Positions 1-6,953 of a stretch of 38,638 bases of DNA are shown piece by piece. How positions within the stretch are numbered: the stretch's first letter is position 1; the number at the start of each line of letters is the position of its first letter. Origin of the DNA: Clostridium sp. CAG:1193 (GTDB taxonomy: Bacteria; Bacillota_I; Bacilli_A; RF39; UBA660); contig HF990819.1 of NCBI GenBank assembly GCA_000436255.1, forward strand, positions 17,943-56,580, in the 5' to 3' direction. The notes beneath the pieces are model-generated. The model was given only the letters and a program-made list of their open reading frames with translations, was not told where the DNA came from and made no database searches. Position numbers and translations under genes: made by a program.

Positions 1-1
1 T

Positions 2-577
2 TTACAAAGATATTTAGCAAAAACTGAAGGTGCAACTATAATGGATGAAGGGCTAGTAAATGCCGATATAAATTTAGATGGAAATACAGATGCTGTAGAT
101 GTAAGTTTACTAAGAAAATACTTAGCAGGATATAAGATGGACTTACCTTACTTAAAATATAAGGTAGGAGATGTAAATTTAGATGGAACATTAGATGCAT
201 TTGACCTAGTAAGAATAAAAAAATATCTAGCAAAACAAGTAGAATTAACAGATGAATCAAAAATAAATGCTGATATAAACCTAGATGGAAACATAGACAA
301 ATTAGATGAGGCGTTATTAAAAAAATACTTAGCAGGATATAAGATGGATTTGCCTTATCTAAAATATAAAGCAGGAGATGCAAATCTAGATGGTATAGTA
401 GATATATTTGATTTAGTAAGAATCAAAAAATATATTTCAAAACAAGTAGAATTAACAGATGAATCAAAAATAAATGCTGATATAAATCTAGATGGAAACA
501 TAGATGAAACTGATTTGGATTTCTTAAAAGAATATTTAGCAGGAAACTATGACAGTCTACCAATAATTCAAAATTAA
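2..577 (+). CDS. Dockerin-type I repeat protein, 3' end only
   Basis: The frame is open to the left edge, so the start lies outside the window and the first internal ATG at 41 is not a credible start. The visible 191 residues are five successive calcium-loop units of the DxNxDGxxD kind (DINLDGNTD, DVNLDGTLD, DINLDGNID, DANLDGIVD, DINLDGNID). Each is followed by a helix ending in (K/R)KYLA or KEYLA, the F-hand pattern of type I dockerins. In known families dockerins bind cohesins on scaffoldins or cell-surface proteins and sit at the end of secreted enzymes or adhesins. The catalytic or binding part must be upstream. Five loops in tandem are more than the usual two, and the units are duplicated at DNA level (see the repeat entry). 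No cohesin or sortase motif is visible here. Confidence 0.8.
   Translation, partial: LQRYLAKTEGATIMDEGLVNADINLDGNTDAVDVSLLRKYLAGYKMDLPYLKYKVGDVNLDGTLDAFDLVRIKKYLAKQVELTDESKINADINLDGNIDKLDEALLKKYLAGYKMDLPYLKYKAGDANLDGIVDIFDLVRIKKYISKQVELTDESKINADINLDGNIDETDLDFLKEYLAGNYDSLPIIQN
116..530 (+). repeat. Tandem 207-bp repeat inside the dockerin gene
   Basis: Two near-identical stretches are exactly 207 bp (69 codons) apart: the run beginning cttagcaggatataagatgg occurs at 121 and 328, and gaattaacagatgaatcaaa occurs at 242 and 449. Each period encodes a pair of calcium loops, so the array grew by duplicating a two-loop dockerin unit. Confidence 0.8.
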
Positions 578-584
578 GTAATAT

Positions 585-626
585 AAAAATACTATTTAGT
601 AAAGTGCTATTTAGTATTTTTTCTTT
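585..626 (+). terminator. Probable intrinsic terminator after the dockerin gene
   Basis: AAAAATACT at 585-593 pairs with AGTATTTTT at 613-621 and is followed by a T-rich run. The stem is all but GC-free, so it may be weak. Confidence 0.5.
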
Positions 627-658
627 TGCTCTTAATATAATTATAATGGGGTGAAAAC

Positions 659-1486
659 ATGAAGAAGATAGTTGAATATTCTTTAATAACTATACTTTTT
701 ATATTTAGTTTAATATATACAGAAAGGGCAAGTAATATAGCAAAAAGAGAAGATCCCATAATGAAAAGTATAATAAAAAATGCAAGTAGTTATAATATAG
801 ATTCAGTAAATGCACTAGTTAGTGGTGATACAATAACACCCGGTATAAGAGGATGTGTTATTGATATTAATAAAAGCTATGAAAAAATGAAAAGAATTAA
901 TGAATATAGAGATACATTACTTAGATATAAAGATTTAATTCCAGAAATTACTATAGATAATATTTATAATAAATATATATCAAATGGTAATAAAAAGAAA
1001 CGTCAAGTGTCAATTGTAGTTAATATATCAAATGATATAACAGAAATAAATAGTATTGCTTCTTTTAATAAAGAAAAGATAAATGTATTTGTAGATAGTG
1101 TGATGCTAGAAACTAAATTATTAAAAGTTGATAAAGAGTATATTAATATATATAACGGGGGAAATAATAATAATTATGATGATATAACTATTGAATGGAT
1201 GAATGATGTAATATTAGATAATTATAATGAATCTAAGTATTGTATAAATAAAAATAAAAACGATGATAATTTAGTTATATGTGCAAGAAACAAGATGCAT
1301 ACGATTAGTCCTAAAATAATAGTTAAACAAAATACTTATGATGTAAAGGCACTGATAGAAAACGGAAGTATTATATATTTTGATGAAAATAATATTAAAA
1401 ATATAGATTCTATTATAAAATATGTGAAGAGTAAAGGATATGAAATAGTATTTTTAAATGAATTATTAAATGAAAATATGTGTTAA
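659..1486 (+). CDS. Exported protein of unknown function, possible divergent NodB-fold
   Basis: A 275-residue protein with a strong Shine-Dalgarno (GGGGTG at 648-653) before the ATG. Residues 1-20 form a hydrophobic segment after two lysines, fitting a signal peptide or membrane anchor; the rest is polar and should lie outside the membrane. A conserved-looking block GDTITPGIRGCVIDINKSY lies near residues 56-75. The C-terminal stretch (VKSKGYEIVFLNELL) resembles the end of polysaccharide deacetylase domains, so a degenerate NodB-fold protein is possible. The His/Asp metal motif of active deacetylases is not seen, so no enzymatic function is claimed. It stands alone between two terminators. Confidence 0.55.
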   Translation: MKKIVEYSLITILFIFSLIYTERASNIAKREDPIMKSIIKNASSYNIDSVNALVSGDTITPGIRGCVIDINKSYEKMKRINEYRDTLLRYKDLIPEITIDNIYNKYISNGNKKKRQVSIVVNISNDITEINSIASFNKEKINVFVDSVMLETKLLKVDKEYINIYNGGNNNNYDDITIEWMNDVILDNYNESKYCINKNKNDDNLVICARNKMHTISPKIIVKQNTYDVKALIENGSIIYFDENNIKNIDSIIKYVKSKGYEIVFLNELLNENMC

Positions 1487-1523
1487 AAAGCATTAGATCT
1501 AGTTTTAGATGCTTTTGTTTTTT
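1486..1523 (+). terminator. Intrinsic terminator
   Basis: AAAAGCAT at 1486-1493 pairs with ATGCTTTT at 1509-1516, with partial pairing inside and a T-run to 1523. It directly follows the stop codon of the upstream gene. Confidence 0.7.
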
Positions 1524-1532
1524 AAACTATGA

Positions 1533-1561
1533 TTGTTTTTTTTATAAATATGTAATATAAT
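1533..1561 (+). promoter_or_regulatory. Sigma-A promoter of topA
   Basis: TTGTTT at 1533-1538 and a consensus TATAAT at 1556-1561 are separated by exactly 17 bp, about 50 bp upstream of the topA start. Confidence 0.65.
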
Positions 1562-1611
1562 CTAAAAGAGTTTATGGAATTGTTTTCTATAAACAAAGAA
1601 AGGATGATGAT

Positions 1612-3555
1612 ATGAAGAATTTAGTAATAGTAGAATCTCCAAGTAAATCAAAAACGATTGAAAAATATTTAGGTAAAGATTATAAAGTGGTGTCGAGTAA
1701 AGGACATATTCGTGATTTAGCAACTAAAGGTAAATATGGACTTGGTGTTGATTTAGAAAATAACTTTGCACCTACTTATGAAATAATTAAAGGTAAGAAA
1801 AAAATGGTTTCTGACTTAAAAAAAGAAGTTAAAGCTGCTGATAAAATTTATCTTGCAACTGACCCCGATAGAGAAGGTGAAGCAATAAGTTGGCATTTAA
1901 AAGATGAACTTAATATAAAAGATAAAGATTATGAAAGAGTAGTATTTAATGAAATAACTAAAAATACAGTAATAGATGCTTTTAATCATGCAAGAAAAAT
2001 AGATGATGATTTAGTACGTAGTCAAGAAACAAGAAGAATATTAGATAGAATAATTGGTTTTAGATTAAGTAAATTAATGCAATCTAAAACAGGTGGTAAA
2101 AGTGCAGGTAGAGTTCAAAGTGTTGCACTTAAACTAATTGTAGATAGAGAAAATGAAATTAATAATTTTATTAAAGAAGAATACTGGGATATAACTGGTG
2201 TATTTAATGAATTTGAAGCTAATTTAGAAAAATATAAAGATGAGAAAGTAGAAATACATAATGAGGCAGAAGCAGATGAAATTTTAAGCAAATTATCAAA
2301 TGTATTTAAAATAGAAGATGTTTCTAAGAAAGAAAAAAATAAACAATCAAAGCCTCCATTTATAACTAGTACATTGCAACAAGAAGCTAGTACTAAATTG
2401 GGTTTTAATGCAAAAAAAACTATGTCAATTGCACAAAAATTATATGAAGGAATTGACTTAGGAAATGAAACAACAGGTCTTATTTCATATATGAGGACTG
2501 ATTCAATAAGATTAAGTGATGAATTTGTAAAAAGTGCATATCAGTATATAGAAAGGAATTATGGAAAAGAATATTTAGGCATTGTTAAGAAAAGCAAGAA
2601 AACAGAAAATGTTCAAGATGCTCATGAGGCAATTAGACCAACAAGTATTAACAGAACACCAGAAGTGGTTAAAGAATATCTAACTACTGATGAATATAAA
2701 TTATATAAAATGATATATTATAGAGCATTATCTTCACTTATGAAAGATGCTAAACAAGAACAAACAAGTGTTACTCTTGATAATAATAATTATAAATTTA
2801 AAGTAACAGGAAGTGTTATAGTATTTGATGGATACTTAAAAGTATATAAAGATTATGAAGATAATACAGATATTATATTACCACCATTTGATACATATAA
2901 ATCAAATGTACTTGTATCAAATAGTATAGAAAAAACACAACATTTTACAAAACCACCAGCAAGATATACAGAAGCAAAATTAATAAAAGAAATGGAAGAC
3001 TTAGGTATAGGAAGACCATCAACATATGCAAAAACGATGGAAACACTTGTTGATAGAGGTTATGTAAAAGTAATTGATAAAAAATTTAATCCAACAGAAA
3101 TAGGTATAGAAACTACTAATAAATTGCAAGAATATTTTAGTAATCTTATTAATGTTAAATATACTGCAAAAATGGAAGATGATTTAGATAAGATTGCTGA
3201 TGGAAAGATGGTATGGGTTAATTTACTTGATTCATTTTATAAAGAATTTGAACCTATGTTAGAAAATGCATTTAGCAATATGGAAAAGAAAAAAGCTGAA
3301 CAGACAGGTGAACTATGTCCAGAATGTGGTAGCCCTTTAGTAATTAGAAAAGGAAAATATGGAGAATTTACTGCGTGTTCAAACTATCCAACTTGTAAAT
3401 ACATAAAAAAAGAAGAGAAAAAAGTAGTTGAAGTATGTAAATGTCCAAAATGTGATGGAGTGGTTATTGAAAAAAAGACTAAAAGAGGCAAAATGTTTTA
3501 TGGCTGCTCAAATTATCCAAGATGCGATTATGCCACTTGGAATAAACCAGAATAA
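1612..3555 (+). CDS. topA: DNA topoisomerase I (type IA)
   Basis: Relaxes negatively supercoiled DNA by cutting and rejoining one strand through a 5'-phosphotyrosine. The Toprim domain opens the protein (VIVESPSKSKTIEKYLG) and carries the acidic DxDxE triad at D84, D86 and E88 (ATDPDREGEA). The nucleophile is Tyr293 in ISYMRTDS. The C-terminus carries two four-cysteine zinc ribbons (from CPECGSPL and from CPKCDGVV), as usual for Bacillota enzymes. At 647 residues it is slightly short because there are two rather than three or more ribbons. The start is supported by AGAAAGG at 1597-1603. The next gene begins 39 bp after the stop with no terminator, so the two are probably cotranscribed. Confidence 0.97.
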   Translation: MKNLVIVESPSKSKTIEKYLGKDYKVVSSKGHIRDLATKGKYGLGVDLENNFAPTYEIIKGKKKMVSDLKKEVKAADKIYLATDPDREGEAISWHLKDELNIKDKDYERVVFNEITKNTVIDAFNHARKIDDDLVRSQETRRILDRIIGFRLSKLMQSKTGGKSAGRVQSVALKLIVDRENEINNFIKEEYWDITGVFNEFEANLEKYKDEKVEIHNEAEADEILSKLSNVFKIEDVSKKEKNKQSKPPFITSTLQQEASTKLGFNAKKTMSIAQKLYEGIDLGNETTGLISYMRTDSIRLSDEFVKSAYQYIERNYGKEYLGIVKKSKKTENVQDAHEAIRPTSINRTPEVVKEYLTTDEYKLYKMIYYRALSSLMKDAKQEQTSVTLDNNNYKFKVTGSVIVFDGYLKVYKDYEDNTDIILPPFDTYKSNVLVSNSIEKTQHFTKPPARYTEAKLIKEMEDLGIGRPSTYAKTMETLVDRGYVKVIDKKFNPTEIGIETTNKLQEYFSNLINVKYTAKMEDDLDKIADGKMVWVNLLDSFYKEFEPMLENAFSNMEKKKAEQTGELCPECGSPLVIRKGKYGEFTACSNYPTCKYIKKEEKKVVEVCKCPKCDGVVIEKKTKRGKMFYGCSNYPRCDYATWNKPE

Positions 3556-3594
3556 TAATTAATTTAATAATCATAATAATAGTAGGTGATATTT

Positions 3595-4098
3595 ATGTTG
3601 TTTTTGTGCTTAAAAATATTCTTTGTAAGAATTCTTGATGTATCTTTAGGTACAGTAAGAACAATGTTTACTGTAAAAGGTAATAGAATAACCGCATCCT
3701 TAGTAGGCTTTATAGAAATTCTAGTATGGTTTTTAGTTGCAAAAGAAGCACTTCAAACAGAAGAAAAAAGTATACTTATTGCAATATCATATTCATTAGG
3801 ATTTGCAACAGGAACTTATATAGGCGGATATTTATCTAGTGTATTAATTACAGGTAATATTACAGTTCAAGTATTTACTGATAATCTTAAATTAGAACAA
3901 ATATTAAGAAAAAAAGGATATGCAGTAAGTGTAATTGAATGTAAAGGATATAATGAAAATAAAGGTAAGCATATGCTTTATATAAATATAAATAAGAAAA
4001 AAGAACAGGAACTTATGAAAATAGTTAATATAAATGATGAGCATGCATTTGTAGTGGTTAATGAAACTAAGTATGTAGAAAACGGGTATTTTAAATAA
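3595..4098 (+). CDS. UPF0316/DUF2179 membrane protein (YebE-like)
   Basis: A 167-residue protein with three predicted membrane helices in the first ~95 residues (LFLCLKIFFVRILDVSLG; ASLVGFIEILVWFLVAKEA; ISYSLGFATGTYIGGYLSS) and a soluble C-terminal DUF2179 domain. The RILDVSLGTVRTMFTVKG segment is typical of the UPF0316 family. The biochemical role of the family is not established. The start is ATG at 3595, placed five bases after the AGGTGAT element (3584-3590); the open frame reaches back to a GTG at 3586, but that would lie inside the Shine-Dalgarno itself. It is followed by a clear terminator. Confidence 0.85.
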   Translation: MLFLCLKIFFVRILDVSLGTVRTMFTVKGNRITASLVGFIEILVWFLVAKEALQTEEKSILIAISYSLGFATGTYIGGYLSSVLITGNITVQVFTDNLKLEQILRKKGYAVSVIECKGYNENKGKHMLYININKKKEQELMKIVNINDEHAFVVVNETKYVENGYFK

Positions 4099-4102
4099 GA
4101 TT

Positions 4103-4136
4103 AAAGACTATATATTTGATATATGGTCTTTTTTTT
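4103..4136 (+). terminator. Intrinsic terminator
   Basis: AAAGACTATATAT pairs with ATATATGGTCTTT (one G-T pair) and runs into eight T residues. It separates the DUF2179 gene from the peptide-export cassette. Confidence 0.8.
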
Positions 4137-4183
4137 ACGAAAATAATAACTTTTTTAAAAAATATAGGGGAGTTTTTAAAGTT

Positions 4184-4210
4184 ATGTGGAATAAAACAAA
4201 TAGGGGGTGA
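4184..4210 (+). CDS. Possible 8-codon upstream reading frame (MWNKTNRG)
   Basis: ATG at 4184 opens an eight-codon frame ending TGA at 4208-4210, inside the Shine-Dalgarno of the transporter. A purine-rich ATAGGGGAG lies at 4164-4172, with about 11 bases to the ATG, which is long. It could couple or attenuate translation of the transporter. Chance occurrence is quite possible. Confidence 0.2.
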   Translation: MWNKTNRG

Positions 4211-4215
4211 TAATA

Positions 4216-6210
4216 TTGGCGTATAAATATGTTTATCAACATAATACCAATGATTGTGCGGTTGCATGTTTACTTTCTATAATTAGGTATTATAAAGGGA
4301 ATAATACTTATGAAAATATTCATTATTTAACACATTGTGATAATAATGGAGTAACTGCTTTAAATTTAATTAATGCAAGCAATAAGTTGGGTTTTGAAAG
4401 TAGGGGTTTAAAGGTTGAATATGCTCATTTAAAAAATTTAAAAATACCTATTATTGCACATTTAATTCTAAAGGATGGATATAATCATTATGTTGTAGTA
4501 GAAAAAATAAAAGAAAATACCATTTATATTTTTGATCCTGCAAAGGGGAAAATAAAATATAAAAAAGAAGAATTTTTAAAGTTATGGAGTAATGTAGTAA
4601 TAGAATTAAAACCTACTCGTGTATTAGATGTAATAAATGAAAAAGAGATTAACTTATTAATCGATATTATAAAAAATAACATAAGTACTTATTTAATAGT
4701 TTCCTTTGTTTCATTTTTAGCAATAATATTAACGTTAGTTTCTAATTATTACTTTAGTACACTTATTAAAAATAGTGCATTAAGTATATTAATATTTTTC
4801 TTGTTTATAACTTTTATTAAAGAAATAAATGATTATATAAGAGGATTAATAATAATTAAATTAGAAAGTAAAATAGAAAGTGATATTAATAAAACTACAC
4901 ATGAAAAATTGTTATTGCTCCCATATTATTATTTTAATAGTAGAACTACAGGTGATATTATTTCAAAGATGCAAGATTTAGATTATATTAAAGAACTTAT
5001 AATTAAAGTGCCTATCTATTTACTAATTGATATTACTCTTATGGTTTTATCTACAATTATACTTTTAAATATAAGTATTAAATTATATATAATATTTTTG
5101 TTTGTATGTTTATTATATTTTTTAGTGTTATTACTATTTGATAAAAAAATAAAAAAAATGATACGTATAAATCAAGAAAACAAAATAATAAATAATGAAA
5201 TATTAATAGAGAATATAAAATCTATAAACACGATTAAAAATTTAAATATAGAAAGTGTAAGAAATGATATATTTAATCAATCATATGATAGTTACCTTAA
5301 AGATAAAAAACGATATGAAAAAACAATTAATAAAGAATTATTCATAAGAAATTTAATAATACTTATGGGTTTAAATATTATACTTTATGTAGGCATAAAA
5401 ATAGTAGATCTTAAAGAATTAATACTTTTTGACTCAATTGCAATATATTTTTTAGAAGCCATTAAAAATATTTGTGAATTAAACCCATTATATAAGAATG
5501 CGATAAATGCGTTAAAAAGAGTCAAAGAGATATATAAAATTGATATTCCTTCCTATCAAAAATTAGAAATTGATAATTTTGATATTCATATAAATAATCT
5601 TAGTTATTCATATAATGGTTATAAAAATATTTTTAAAAACCTAAATTTAAATATATTAAGTAAAGAAAAAATTGCTGTAACAGGATTTTCTGGTTGTGGT
5701 AAAAGTACATTATTTAAATTAATAAATAAAACATATCAAATAGAAAATAACAAAATATTTATCGGGAAAACTGATATTAATAAGATAAATACAAGTGATA
5801 TAGTTTCTTATATATCACAAGAAGAAATATTATTTAAAGATACTTTATATAATAATTTAACATCATATAAAAATATTAAAAATGAGACTGTAATGAAAAT
5901 TAGTAAAATAACAGGTCTTGATAAAGTTATTAAAAGTAAAAATATGAATTTAAATAGTTTTATATTAGAAGATGGTATAAATTTTAGTAAAGGTGAAAAA
6001 CAAAAAATAATTTTGACAAGAGTTTTACTTAAAAATAATAATATATTAATATTAGATGAAGCATTAAATGCATTAGATGAAAGTGAAGAATGCAAGATAT
6101 TAAATAGAATTATAAAGTGTTATAGAAATAAAACAATTATTTATATAACACATAGGAAAAAATGTATTTCTTTATTTGATAGAGAAATAAAATTGAAAGG
6201 AGAGGTATGA
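4216..6210 (+). CDS. Peptidase-containing ABC transporter (C39 family) for double-glycine peptides
   Basis: A 664-residue single-chain exporter of the LagD/ComA/SunT type, which cuts leaders after Gly-Gly and exports the core peptide. The N-terminal C39 peptidase is intact: Cys14 in NTNDCAVACL, His91 in YNHYVVV, Asp107 in IFDPAKG. Five or six membrane helices follow (about residues 150-420). The ATPase domain has Walker A GFSGCGKST, Q-loop ISQEE, a degenerate signature FSKGEKQK in place of LSGGQ, Walker B ILILDEALNALDE with the catalytic Glu, and the switch His in ITHR. The start is the TTG at 4216, eight bases after a strong AGGGGG; an in-frame GTG at 4207 lies inside that element. The stop overlaps the ATG of the first precursor peptide (ATGA), tying substrate and exporter together. 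No HlyD-like accessory protein is seen. Confidence 0.92.
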   Translation: MAYKYVYQHNTNDCAVACLLSIIRYYKGNNTYENIHYLTHCDNNGVTALNLINASNKLGFESRGLKVEYAHLKNLKIPIIAHLILKDGYNHYVVVEKIKENTIYIFDPAKGKIKYKKEEFLKLWSNVVIELKPTRVLDVINEKEINLLIDIIKNNISTYLIVSFVSFLAIILTLVSNYYFSTLIKNSALSILIFFLFITFIKEINDYIRGLIIIKLESKIESDINKTTHEKLLLLPYYYFNSRTTGDIISKMQDLDYIKELIIKVPIYLLIDITLMVLSTIILLNISIKLYIIFLFVCLLYFLVLLLFDKKIKKMIRINQENKIINNEILIENIKSINTIKNLNIESVRNDIFNQSYDSYLKDKKRYEKTINKELFIRNLIILMGLNIILYVGIKIVDLKELILFDSIAIYFLEAIKNICELNPLYKNAINALKRVKEIYKIDIPSYQKLEIDNFDIHINNLSYSYNGYKNIFKNLNLNILSKEKIAVTGFSGCGKSTLFKLINKTYQIENNKIFIGKTDINKINTSDIVSYISQEEILFKDTLYNNLTSYKNIKNETVMKISKITGLDKVIKSKNMNLNSFILEDGINFSKGEKQKIILTRVLLKNNNILILDEALNALDESEECKILNRIIKCYRNKTIIYITHRKKCISLFDREIKLKGEV

Positions 6211-6347
6211 AAGAATTAAACAATATTGAATTAAATAATATAAGTGGTGGTTTTAAATGGATAATAGGAGGTGTGATTGGTGGTATTTTAGCATTTATTG
6301 TAGGAGTATTAGATGGTTTTACAAGGCCATTAAAATGTAATAGTTAA
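6207..6347 (+). CDS. Double-glycine precursor peptide 1 (bacteriocin-like)
   Basis: A 46-residue peptide with a 15-residue leader MKELNNIELNNISGG that matches the ELxxIxGG consensus of C39-processed peptides and contains ELNNI twice. Predicted cleavage after Gly15 leaves a 31-residue core that is hydrophobic and weakly cationic. The core has overlapping GxxxG spacings in GGVIGG and a single Cys three residues from the end (KCNS). The ATG overlaps the transporter's stop (ATGA) and follows AAAGGAGAGG. The family (class II bacteriocin, signal peptide or other) cannot be decided from sequence. A signalling role is possible, but no histidine kinase is nearby. Confidence 0.85.
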   Translation: MKELNNIELNNISGGFKWIIGGVIGGILAFIVGVLDGFTRPLKCNS

Positions 6348-6349
6348 TT

Positions 6350-6469
6350 ATGAGAGAGTTAAAAATAAATGAATTAAATAGTATAAGTGGTGGATGCATA
6401 ATATCACGCTATATATATAAGTTTATTATAAAAACATTCCGATTATTTTTTAAACCGACATTTATGTAA
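6350..6469 (+). CDS. Double-glycine precursor peptide 2
   Basis: A 39-residue peptide with leader MRELKINELNSISGG, nearly the same as that of peptide 1. Predicted cleavage leaves a 24-residue, strongly cationic (about +5) aromatic core that begins with Cys (CIISRYIYKFIIKTF...). It starts two bases after the stop of peptide 1 with no Shine-Dalgarno of its own, so translation is probably coupled. A core starting with Cys right after the GG site is unusual. Confidence 0.8.
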   Translation: MRELKINELNSISGGCIISRYIYKFIIKTFRLFFKPTFM

Positions 6470-6479
6470 AGGAGGAATT

Positions 6480-6635
6480 ATGGAACTTAATAAAAAAGAA
6501 TTAAATGATATTATTGGAGGTAGTATTTCTGGAAGTATTATATCGAGTATAGTAAGGGGTGGAATACTTATATTAGAACTTGGTAGAAGTTTTGGAAGTG
6601 CATTAAGAAGATTACTAAAGAAAAAATATTGCTAA
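6480..6635 (+). CDS. Double-glycine precursor peptide 3
   Basis: A 51-residue peptide with a 14-residue leader MELNKKELNDIIGG and a 37-residue core. The core starts with Ser/Gly/Ile-rich sequence, contains a GxxxG (GRSFG), and ends in a basic tail RRLLKKKYC with a terminal Cys. It has its own strong AAAGGAGG at 6468-6475. The pattern of a hydrophobic, small-residue helix plus a cationic tail fits a membrane-active peptide. It is the last gene before a strong terminator, so the transporter and three peptides form one operon. Confidence 0.83.
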   Translation: MELNKKELNDIIGGSISGSIISSIVRGGILILELGRSFGSALRRLLKKKYC

Positions 6636-6639
6636 ATAA

Positions 6640-6681
6640 AAATTCTCAGCTAAGTATGCTTAGTTGAGAATTTATATTTTA
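6640..6681 (+). terminator. Strong intrinsic terminator closing the peptide operon
   Basis: A 15-bp stem (6640-6654 with 6659-6673, one G-T pair) with a four-base loop TATG, followed by an AT-rich tail. It is the best hairpin in this region and marks the end of the transporter/peptide operon. Confidence 0.85.
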
Positions 6682-6692
6682 TATGGTATTAT
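6664..6692 (+). promoter_or_regulatory. Promoter overlapping the terminator
   Basis: TTGAGA at 6664-6669, 17 bp, then TATTAT at 6687-6692 with an extended -10 TGG. The -35 lies in the descending arm of the preceding terminator, so a new unit starts directly out of the hairpin. Confidence 0.6.
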
Positions 6693-6710
6693 ATATATGG
6701 ATGTGATGAT

Positions 6711-6953
6711 ATGAATACTGATAAATTAAAGATAATAGTTAATGGAAAGACTATAGAATATGATATTGTAAAAATATTATTACCAACTAATGCAAAATAT
6801 AAATATATAGTATATAAAGATAATAAAGAAAATCTCTATTCATCTAGATTTGATGTTGATAATAATAATAATATTATCCTTTCAGATCTTAAGTATAAAT
6901 ATGAATTTGATTATGTAAATAGAATATTAAATGGTGATAACAATGAAAAATAA
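6711..6953 (+). CDS. DUF1292-like small protein
   Basis: An 80-residue protein related to two others in this window (28042-28314 and 30543-30812). They share an N-terminal strand pair, a YIVYKD/YIVYTD core and a final segment (YEFDYVNRILNG) that matches the EW..(I/V)...L ending of the DUF1292/YrzB family. It is the most divergent of the three: the acidic ASTFDP/ASEL part is replaced by SSRFDV. Function of the family is unknown. Its end overlaps the start of the next gene by 11 bases. Confidence 0.6.
   Translation: MNTDKLKIIVNGKTIEYDIVKILLPTNAKYKYIVYKDNKENLYSSRFDVDNNNNIILSDLKYKYEFDYVNRILNGDNNEK

Noticed and set aside
1..577. A full cellulosome locus
   Set aside because: Only dockerin repeats are visible; there is no cohesin, scaffoldin or glycoside hydrolase in the window.
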